Assembly (NCBI GenBank): GCA_002441085.1 | Contig: DJVF01000014.1 | Coordinates: 1 to 37,466, forward strand | From: Patescibacteria group bacterium UBA6263 | GTDB taxonomy: Bacteria; Patescibacteriota; Gracilibacteria; Absconditabacterales; Absconditicoccaceae | Direction: 5' to 3' | Length of the DNA: 37,466 nt | Part shown: piece by piece, positions 30,938 to 37,466 of the stretch | Position numbering within the stretch: the stretch's first letter is position 1 | Layout: the number at the start of each line of letters is the position of its first letter | Program-made: the position numbers and the translations under genes | The notes under the pieces: model-generated | What the model was told of the DNA's origin: nothing | Database searches by the model: none | The model's input: only the letters and a program-made list of their open reading frames with translations

Positions 30938-31699
30938 ATGGATAATCTCATCAAAACCAAGCAGCAGATAGACAATATACGTATATCAGGCAAATATTTG
31001 ACTGAACTTTTGATGTTGTTGCAAAAATATACCAAAGCTGGTATGGCATTGATAGAACTAGAGATAGTAGCCGAAGAATTTATGAAAAAAAACTGACTAA
31101 AATGAGCTTTTAATTGATATCAATGATTCCCTGCCAATTTATGTTTATCTGTAAATGATTGCGTAGTACATGGGATACCAGACGATTATATCTTGAAGAA
31201 TGGAGACCTACTCAAAATAGATTGTGGTATCAATTATAAATGATGAATATCTGATGCAGCTATAAGCGTACTAATCTGATGAGAACTAGCCGATCCTCAA
31301 GCTTGGAAATTGATCCAAGCTACCAAAACCGCTTTGGATGAATGAGTCCAAAAAATATCTAATTGAAAAAAAATATACGATTTTGCCAAGACTGTAAATG
31401 ATCAAATCAAAAAATCATGATTCAAAGTAATCCAAAAACTGACATGACATGGTGTAGGTAATGCCGTGCATGAGAGACCATATATTTACAATCGACCGCA
31501 TCCAGATACACAAAAAACAAATTTCAAATCCTGAATGGTTGTCGCATTGGAACCTATAACAGCTATAGATTCTGATGACTTTGTAGAATGAAATAATTGA
31601 TGGAATCTATATACTAGAAATGGAGATTTGTGAGCTCAATGGGAATATACTGTACTTGTCAAAGATGAGTGATATGAAATTTTAGCAGGGATTAGATAA
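30938..31699 (+). CDS. map: Methionine aminopeptidase, type I
   Basis: MetAP removes the initiator methionine from nascent proteins. The 253-residue product has all five metal ligands in context: Asp in [11 protein letters not shown] and in GISDAAIS, His in [12 protein letters not shown], Glu in VALEPIT, and Glu in AQWEYTVLV. Most of these motifs contain TGA-coded glycines. The start at ATG 30938 ([15 protein letters not shown]) was preferred over an in-frame codon 33 bases upstream, because the family begins near this helix. Its 3' end overlaps the converging ruvC by 18 bases. Confidence 0.95.
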
Positions 31700-32167
31700 T
31701 TTATAATTTTTGAGCATATAAGCTAATCACAAAGCATCTGCGGTATCGTTGTATTTGGGTAGATCTTTGAGTCAATATAATTTCATAATAAAACTTTGGA
31801 CTAACATTTTGTCAGCTTTACCATTTCATGTAATTGATTTTTTGAGTTGGATAGGGGTAAATTCTCTTACTTGAATTTTGTTTTTGATAAAAAGCATAAT
31901 CAATGCTCATCTGATACCGTAGACAAATTCAGCATTAGATTGATTGAATTTGGTAAAAAAAAGTTTTTCTATACTAACTACTTTGATCTTATATTTTTTA
32001 ATTAACTTTTCGAAATATTGATATATTTCATTGATTCTAATAAATTGATCTTCTCTTGTGGGAGTCCTTTGATCTTGCAAAAGTATCCCCGCATCTAATA
32101 TTTCTAGATTAGGTTTGATGATAGCATATCATAGTTTTCTGACTCCAGGATCGATTCACAAAATCAT
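31682..32167 (-). CDS. ruvC: Crossover junction endodeoxyribonuclease RuvC
   Basis: RuvC cleaves Holliday junctions. The 161-residue product matches the family length and opens MILGIDPGVRKLGYAII with the first catalytic Asp (Asp6). It has VVSIEKLFF with the second acidic residue, and the late pair in DTADALGLAYM. Glycines in ILGID and LGYA are TGA-coded. ruvA and ruvB are not in the window. The C-terminus reads through the map stop region on the other strand. Confidence 0.93.
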
Positions 32168-32290
32168 GCTTTAAGACTAATAACTAAAAATTAATTTATA
32201 ATTTATAGTTTGTAGTCTATAATTCAATGGAACTTGTATTTATTTCATATTAGAAATTTATTTAATTTATAATTACAAATTAAATATCTT

Positions 32291-32824
32291 TTATTTTTTT
32301 CTCCAAAATTTTCGTCGAGGATGATTTTGTATTATTTCATCTTGGATAATATCTTGGATTTGGGATATTTTTTTATTTGTAGCTTTGATATCTTTTTCTG
32401 TTTCTTGGACTTCTGATTGCGTCCTTTTTCATTGTCTCATTACATATCACAATTCTTTTTCTACTTTACCTTCAACCTCCTGTAATTCTTCTTCTGCTTT
32501 ATGTAGCTCTTTGTGAAAATGAGTAATATATTGTTTCATACGTTTGTTGAATCTAGATTCCAATATCAATCATGATAAAGATATAAATATAGGTACTCCC
32601 ATAAATGCATATATCATTGCAAATATTTTTCACAAATCTGTTTGTGGGGTAATATCTCCATATCATATCGTAGTAATTGTCACAACTGTGAAGTACAATG
32701 AATTGATAAAGCGCAATCATTCAACTTTCCAAAAAATCAATCATCACAAAAATATTATCCCAATAATAACTATGATTTCTCGAAAGAGTAAGTTTTTATG
32801 AAATGATTTTCAAGCTTGATTCAT
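32291..32824 (-). CDS. Two-TM potassium channel with C-terminal coiled coil
   Basis: The 177-residue product has one hydrophobic segment (about 15-32), a pore loop with the selectivity filter TTIGYGDITP (about 51-60), and a second membrane helix (about 67-86), as in small prokaryotic K+ channels. The first glycine of the filter is encoded by TGA. After the pore the C-terminus is a long charged helical region (about 92-165, heptad-like) that probably forms a coiled coil for tetramer assembly, not an RCK domain. Ion selectivity is inferred from the filter. Confidence 0.92.
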
Positions 32825-33022
32825 ATATATTTTAAATTTATAAATTCTATATTTTGATAGATATCTTATTTTAAGGGAAACTTGGAAAAAATGCAAATTT
32901 GTTTTTAGAAATAATTTTCTAAAAATAAATTTATAATTCTCTCATCTAAAACTTTTTGTGAAAATTTTAGCGTTCGAAATACAAATTTACTAATCAACTA
33001 AAAATAAATTTATAATAAACGA
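32825..33022. other. AT-rich intergenic region
   Basis: No gene is visible in about 200 bases. The word CTAAAAATAAATTTATAAT occurs twice, at 32923-32941 and 32998-33015. Its significance is unclear. Confidence 0.4.
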
Positions 33023-33023
33023 G

Positions 33024-33050
33024 AAAAGGGGTCGGATAAACCGCCCCCTC
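33024..33050 (-). terminator. Terminator of the 145-aa gene
   Basis: On the minus strand AGGGG and GG pair with CC and CCCCT across a short loop and are followed by TTTT, directly after the TAA of the gene. Confidence 0.75.
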
Positions 33051-33056
33051 TATCTT

Positions 33057-33494
33057 TTAATGATTTTGTCTTAATTCTTTTGCTTTTTGTGGCGGAATAA
33101 ACTCCACTTTACAAGCGGCTGGGATTTTGCCTGCAAAAATTTCTTTTGCATCTTCCCCTTTTTTTAAATGGAGAGTTCCTTCCCTATCTGAGATAACAGC
33201 AATACAATTGGGATCATGTCCATTTTTTCGGACAATAATACTACCATTATCATTTAGCTCTGGCCAATGTAATGTGTGTTGATAGTCTCCATTCATAGCC
33301 ATAGCTATGACAGAAGTAGCACATATTCCCTCTTTTAGGACAATTTGGCCATTGATTTCCACGACAGCAAATCTACCCTTTTTGAAGAACTTTTGTTCTT
33401 CTTTGATAGATAAATTACTTCCTCTTACTGAGGATCCGGCTGAATCGCTCCTGGTAAAAACCACAGGAACTCCATTTCTGTTAAACATGTTCAT
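33057..33494 (-). CDS. Unknown protein, TGA-free gene
   Basis: This 145-residue protein is unrecognised. It is mostly beta-prone with alternating short segments (GRFAVVEINGQIVLKEG, GSIIVRKNG, IAVISDREGTLHLKKGED) and has three cysteines. No membrane segment or signal is seen. It has 12 glycines, all GGN. A TTGACA lies about 50 bases upstream on the minus strand (33543-33548), though with a poor -10, and the leader contains ATAAACAAAATAAAAATAAA. It stands alone, with its own terminator, next to the end of lepA. Confidence 0.82.
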   Translation of the reverse strand: MNMFNRNGVPVVFTRSDSAGSSVRGSNLSIKEEQKFFKKGRFAVVEINGQIVLKEGICATSVIAMAMNGDYQHTLHWPELNDNGSIIVRKNGHDPNCIAVISDREGTLHLKKGEDAKEIFAGKIPAACKVEFIPPQKAKELRQNH

Positions 33495-33556
33495 ACTTTT
33501 ATTTTTATTTTGTTTATCATAACTTAATGATTACTTATTTAATGTCAATATTAAGT

Positions 33557-33645
33557 TTATCATCTAGCAACCATTTTTATAAATATCCAACCTTGCGGGA
33601 CTCACTTAGTTCGAATCTTATCATCTCGCTACCATTTTTATGAAG
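33557..33645. repeat. Direct repeat of the lepA 3' end
   Basis: The segment at 33618-33645 encodes the last residues of the lepA C-terminal half (VFIKMVARG, then TAA on the minus strand). Just downstream of that stop, at 33557-33584, a near copy again encodes FIKMVARG and then TAA, in a different frame. The 33 bases between carry the CCTTGCGGGA word seen at 17337. This looks like a duplication left by insertion of a short element at the gene's end. Confidence 0.65.
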
Positions 33646-35060
33646 ACATCACTTGGAACGTTTACACTTCATATAGCTTTCATCTTTTTTTTTCATTCTT
33701 TTTGTCTTTCTAGAAGTTTCCTTTTTCTAGTGATATCTCAGCCATAACATTTGGCGATTACATCTTTGCGAATTGCTGATATATTTTCTCTAGCAATCAT
33801 TTTGTTTCAGATTCATGCTTGTATAGGGATTACAAAAAGATGTTTAGGAATCAAGACTTTGAGTCTTTCTACAGCTTCCTTTCATTTGTAATAAGCATTA
33901 TCTTTGTGTACGATCCGACTTAGAGCTTCTACTTTTTCATTATTTATAAAGATATCCAATTTAACCAAATCAGCTTCTTGATAATTTTTGAATTCATAAT
34001 TCATGGTAGCATAACCTTTGGTCGCTGATTTGAGTCTATCATAAAAATCTATAATAATCTCTCACATAGGCAACTGGTAATGTCGTACCACTCTAGTTTC
34101 ATCTATATAATCCATTTTTCATATTTTTCATCTATATTCTTGGCAAAGAGACATGATATTTCATGCGTATTCTTGTGGTCAAACTATTTCTACATTGGCA
34201 ATAGGTTCCAAAATCGAATCTATCATACTATAATCTATCATATCTACTCAGGAACGGACGACAATTCGAGGAGTCAATTGTTCTTTTTCTTCTATGGAGA
34301 ATAAATCCTCCGCCTCATTTCATTCGGCACCTCTCCCGCTTTGCGGGATTTCGTTTCACTCCACTTTATCAAGGAGGACATTAGGTAAAATATATTTGTA
34401 GAATCAGGTTTTGATAAGATTTTGGATATTGTTTCATGATTTGATTTGTGGGATAGTAAGCAATTTAGATTTAACTAGATATACTACTGTAGGTATAGTA
34501 AATATTGTTTCTATATTATATTCTCTAGCTAGTCTCTCTTTGATAATATCCATATGTAACATTCACAAAAATCCACAACGAAAACCAAATCCCAAGGCTT
34601 TGGAATCTTCCATCTCATATTCTATTGAACTATCATTTAGTGAAAGTTTTTCCAATGAATCTTTGAGCTTGTCATAATCATTGGTATCTATAGGGTAAAT
34701 GCCAGCATATACATATGGTTTGACTCTCTTAAAACCTGGGATAGCTAGTTTTTTCTTTGCTGTTATATCAAAATTTCTAGATATTCATCCGATAAATGTA
34801 TCTCATATTTGTACGTTTCTAACCGACTTTTCTCAGGTGACTACATAGCCTATCTGTCAATGAGAAATAGTTTTGTCTGCTTTGTATTCTGGAGTAAAAT
34901 GTCATACTTCTGTAATATCTACATATTTATCTGTATGTATTAGATATAGTTGATCTCATGCTTTGAGACTTCATTCTACTACTTTTATGTAGGCTACCAC
35001 TCATTTGTATGTATCATACACACAATCAAAAATCAAAGATCTAGATGTCAAACTTTGCAT
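33618..35060 (-). CDS. lepA: LepA/EF4 C-terminal half (domains II to CTD), split gene
   Basis: LepA is a ribosome-associated translational GTPase. This 480-residue frame starts [30 protein letters not shown], which is the beginning of domain II, and runs through YKGIYPID-like [43 protein letters not shown] and the LepA CTD ending [29 protein letters not shown]. The GTPase domain is absent here but is found at 37153-37466. The frame is intact. Around residues 230-270 it contains an extra GC-rich, repeat-derived stretch ([16 protein letters not shown]). No good promoter is evident directly upstream. It may be translated as a separate polypeptide or be decaying. Confidence 0.85.
34306..34378. 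repeat. GC-rich repeat absorbed into lepA
   Basis: This patch holds a CCCGC-TTT-GCGGG hairpin and outer complementary words (CCTCCG and GGAGGA). It encodes about 25 residues that canonical LepA lacks. Its TGA codons are read as Gly in the protein. Confidence 0.65.
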
Positions 35061-35226
35061 ATAAATTGATAAGAACACAAAATAAATCAGATTAATATTA
35101 CTCCCCAACCCCTCTGAAACAAAGGGAAATTTGAAAGTCCCCTATTTTGAGGAATTAGGGGTAATTGAAATGAATCATAGTACTGTTTATTGATAAGTTA
35201 GAATTTTTCAAGTCATTGCATTTGTA
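35061..35226. other. Left junction of the insert splitting lepA
   Basis: This gap between the lepA C-terminal half and the inserted units contains a degenerate inverted element (CCCCTCTGAAAC...AAAGTCCCCT, about 35105-35165). On the minus strand the lepA frame is open back to a TAG at about 35141-35143, but the codons carry no GTPase-domain sequence. Confidence 0.55.
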
Positions 35227-35256
35227 TTGACTTTTGTATTATAATATTTATATATT
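35227..35256 (+). promoter_or_regulatory. Promoter of the TGA-free gene inside the lepA insert
   Basis: TTGACT (35227-35232) and TATATT (35251-35256) are separated by 18 bases. A leader with ATAAACAAAAAAAATACATT then precedes the ATG. Confidence 0.6.
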
Positions 35257-35280
35257 AAATATAAACAAAAAAAATACATT

Positions 35281-35589
35281 ATGGAAGCAAAAGCTTTTAA
35301 AATCAAAAAACAATGTTACTTCTGGTTTGATGACCAAGGTGGATTTATGGTCTACCAACTTGAAAAAGCTAGTGACAAACAAGGGGGTCTCTATTTAATT
35401 AAAGTAGGAAACAAAAATCAAATATTTAGCTTTAGTGGACTTCAAAACGAAGCAGAGATTTACTCTGAAAATGAGATAAGAATGAATATTCTACTTCCAG
35501 ATCAAGATGGTGTTTTGGACCATGTCATATCGAAATACAGATTTGAGCAAATTATTTCTATGTTTAAGAAATCATTTGGCGAGAAATAA
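35281..35589 (+). CDS. Unknown protein, TGA-free gene
   Basis: This 102-residue protein is unrecognised. It begins MEAKAFKIKKQCYFWFDDQGG and looks like a small soluble domain with mixed strands and a final helix (FEQIISMFKKSFGEK). All eight glycines are GGN. It has its own promoter and a terminator-like hairpin (35612-35649) and lies within the segment that separates the two halves of lepA, on the opposite strand. The leader matches the other TGA-free genes. Confidence 0.8.
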   Translation: MEAKAFKIKKQCYFWFDDQGGFMVYQLEKASDKQGGLYLIKVGNKNQIFSFSGLQNEAEIYSENEIRMNILLPDQDGVLDHVISKYRFEQIISMFKKSFGEK

Positions 35590-35611
35590 ATCTTAAAATC
35601 TTAACTACTTC

Positions 35612-35649
35612 AAAGTCCTCTCGCTTTATTAGCTTGGGGATTTTTTTTA
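35612..35649 (+). terminator. Terminator of the 102-aa gene
   Basis: AAGTCCTCTCGCT pairs imperfectly with AGCTTGGGGATT around TTATT and is followed by a run of eight T. Confidence 0.6.
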
Positions 35650-35692
35650 TATCAAAATTGTAATTTAAAGATTGTAGTAATCTGTATTTGTA

Positions 35693-35720
35693 TTGACTTT
35701 TATTGGCATATTATTATAAT
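35693..35720 (+). promoter_or_regulatory. Promoter of the 465-aa gene
   Basis: TTGACT (35693-35698) and TATAAT (35715-35720) are separated by 16 bases. The leader lacks the AAACAAAA word, and the gene that follows uses TGA for Gly. Confidence 0.7.
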
Positions 35721-35747
35721 AATTTTTTAAATATTTGAATCTAATCT

Positions 35748-37145
35748 ATGTTTCAAAACGCGCCTGATTTATATAAACCGGAAACTAAATATGATTGATT
35801 AAAAGTCATTAAACAATCCAAAGAATTACTTAATTGATTTTGCAAAAAAAATATTGCCAAACGATTTGTGGCTTTTTTACAAGAAGAATGCAAAGATTTG
35901 TGATTGGATCACAAAGAGATTACAAAAATAATCAATAGACTCACCAAATATTATAGCAAAAAAAATTCTGTAAAAGATTTGCAAGCTATTATTAGTAGCA
36001 TTGAATCTTTATTTACAAATCAAAAATTTATAGATAGATTGGAAAGCTTTTTATCTGATAGCGAAATGACAGATTTTGCCAAAACATTTTTTTATAAAAA
36101 TGGCAGATTTAATTATAAAAATCTAAAAGATAGTTTGTTGGCTAGATTGAAAAGATATAATTTATCATACAAAGCCATAGGTGATTTATCCAAAAAAGAA
36201 ATTTTGGATGTATTACAAGTAAATAATAGATTCAAAGGTGAAGACAAATTGAATCATAGAATAATAGATGTCAAATGAAGATGAAAAGACAAAATATTCT
36301 TATTACAGAATTATAAAACTGCCAAAATGATAGATGGTAAGTTGGTAATAATAGGAGATAATAGCGATAAAAATATATGATGAAAAGATGTAAACAATAA
36401 AAAAGAGATAACTGCAGATAAAACAAAATCAATTGATGAAATAGAACCAATCATAGAAGCAAATAAAATAGATACTATAGATAAAGTTGATGAAGATAAG
36501 CAATCAAATAACGATCAAATGGAGGATCAAAATTGATTATCAAAAATAGATCAAGAAAATAAATGAGATATAGATATCAAACAAATTCAAAATAAAGATA
36601 TCAATATTGAGAAAACTAATCAACAAGAAAAAATATGAGTAAGTTGAAAGAAATACAAACTTATTCAAGATGATACTAGAACTATAAGTCGATCTAGAAA
36701 ATCAGTAAAGGTAATTGATGAAAAATGAAATAATTTTCGATTTATATTGATGCCAGATTGAACTGTTTTGGATACTTGTATATCAAACGAAGAAAAAGAT
36801 TATGAAGTAATAGATTACATATCTGCATACCAAAATACTTGAAATTTTGATATAGTCAAAATTAAAGATACAAATGGGCAAGAGCAAAATTTGAGACTCT
36901 TGGTACCTGAATACTGAAAATTTGTTATACAAAAAAGAATTTTAATCAAAAAAAAATCAATCAAAAGCTGGTTTATGCAAAATAGCTTGATAAAAGCTAT
37001 TTATAAATTTTTTGCTAAAGAAGATTATAAATATGATAATACATCTGAAATTATAGATTTCTCTTGGGACGAAAAAAGACAAGATTTTGTATATACTTTG
37101 TCTAATTGAGAAAAGATTAATATGGATAATGTAAATATAAAATAA
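35748..37145 (+). CDS. Hypothetical protein with low-complexity linker
   Basis: The 465-residue protein is unrecognised. Residues 1-175 are Lys-rich and helical (MFQNAPDLYKPETKYDGLKV ...). Residues about 195-300 are a low-complexity, Asp/Asn/Lys/Gln/Ile-rich linker. The C-terminal 160 residues form a mixed domain (YKLIQDDTRTISRSRKSVKVI ... WFMQNSLIKAIYKFFAKEDY). There is no signal peptide or membrane segment. Many glycines are TGA-coded, so the gene follows the host code. It ends seven bases before the stop of the converging lepA N-terminal fragment and lies inside the segment splitting lepA. Confidence 0.8.
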
Positions 37146-37152
37146 TAATAAA

Positions 37153-37466
37153 TTATTTGGGACTAGATATCCTATCTATAATAGCATCCAAAACCTCTTG
37201 GACTCATTCACCAGTTTTTCAAGAGACCAGCAAGACTTCTGATTTGTCTATTCATATTACATTTTCTATTTCATGAGCGACTCTATCAAGATTGGCAGCA
37301 GGAAGATCGATTTTATTTAAAACTGGTATAATAGTCAGATTTTGATCTATTGCTTGATACAGTACAGACAATGTCTGAGCCTGTATTCACTGACTTGAAT
37401 CTATAAGTAAAATTGCTCACTCTACTGCAGCAAGCGAACGAGAAACTTCATATTGAAAATCCACAT
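37153..37466 (-). CDS. lepA: LepA/EF4 N-terminal GTPase domain (partial, split gene)
   Basis: The frame runs off the window end. It shows the second half of the EF4 G domain: the end of the G3 region ([31 protein letters not shown]), G4 in PVLNKIDLP, and the G5-like LVSGKTGEGV. The protein then stops with TAA after DRISSPK, exactly where canonical LepA crosses into domain II. The remaining domains are encoded 2 kb away at 33618-35060 on the same strand. Together the two account for nearly all of LepA after the window edge; the start lies outside. Confidence 0.88.

Noticed and set aside
32544..32801. Plus-strand 85-codon frame in the K+ channel region
   Set aside because: It is antisense to the pore region, which has the TIGYGD filter on the minus strand.
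33600..33645. GTTCGAATC near 33611 followed later by CCA, resembling a tRNA T-loop and 3' end
   Set aside because: The flanking bases do not form a T-stem or acceptor stem, and the stretch is explained by the lepA end duplication.
33618..35060. Calling the lepA C-terminal half a plain pseudogene
   Set aside because: The frame is uninterrupted and the matching GTPase half lies nearby in the same orientation, so a split gene is at least as likely.
1..37466. CRISPR arrays, transposases, integrases, rRNA and tRNA genes
   Set aside because: No regularly spaced repeats, DDE or tyrosine recombinase motifs, or rRNA/tRNA signatures were seen.

Overview
This AT-rich window comes from a bacterium that reads UGA as glycine (translation table 25), the code of Candidatus Absconditabacteria (SR1) and Gracilibacteria (BD1-5) in the candidate phyla radiation. 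The sequence shows this directly. Ribosomal proteins L11 and L1, GyrA, PheT, MutS, a PilB-type ATPase and a K+ channel are all broken under the standard code. Each becomes a full-length, family-typical protein when in-frame TGA is read as Gly, including both Walker A glycines of MutS and the first glycine of the channel filter TIGYGD. All gene ends below are TAA or TAG.

Layout. 1-1.9 kb: a membrane-anchored hypothetical, then rplK and rplA (+). 2.0-6.3 kb: ftsX, a TPR protein and gyrA (-). 6.4-7.25 kb: two structured RNAs on the minus strand, each ending in a terminator. 7.3-10.6 kb: a MazG-like protein, glyA and a GH3-family protein (-). 10.8-13.3 kb: pheT (+). 13.4-17.1 kb, all minus: an unknown gene, an HsmA-like membrane gene, rnhB, a small gene and a PilB/GspE ATPase. 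17.4-20.1 kb: mutS (+). 20.2-22.2 kb: small units (lipoprotein, PspC, DUF1294, an 82-aa protein, a third RNA). 22.2-26.4 kb: rsmI (+), two paralogous hypotheticals, a Tat-exported lytic transglycosylase with LysM (-), and a PLD-like lipoprotein (+). 26.5-32.2 kb: nucleotide and housekeeping genes (5'-nucleotidase-like HAD, folA, NlpC/P60, CYTH, thyA, map, ruvC). 32.3-33.5 kb: a K+ channel and an unknown gene. 33.6-37.5 kb: lepA in two pieces on either side of a roughly 2-kb insert.

Two things stand out. First, seven scattered genes contain no in-frame TGA although they hold about 70 glycines. They look compositionally different from their neighbours, most carry their own terminator, and all have a TAAACAAAA-like leader just upstream of the start that I did not find before the TGA-containing genes. 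Second, lepA (EF4) is split exactly between its GTPase domain and domain II. The inserted segment carries one of the TGA-free units plus a TGA-containing unknown gene. The C-terminal half of lepA, mutS, glyA and rsmI all carry short GC-rich repeat elements absorbed in frame, in places readable only because TGA is Gly.

Functionally the window mixes translation (L11, L1, PheRS beta, LepA, RsmI, MetAP), DNA topology and repair (GyrA, MutS, RuvC, RNase HII), thymidylate/folate metabolism (ThyA, DHFR, 5'-nucleotidase-like protein) and cell-envelope proteins (FtsX, SLT-LysM, NlpC/P60, PLD lipoprotein, PilB ATPase). No tRNA, rRNA, CRISPR array or transposase was recognised.
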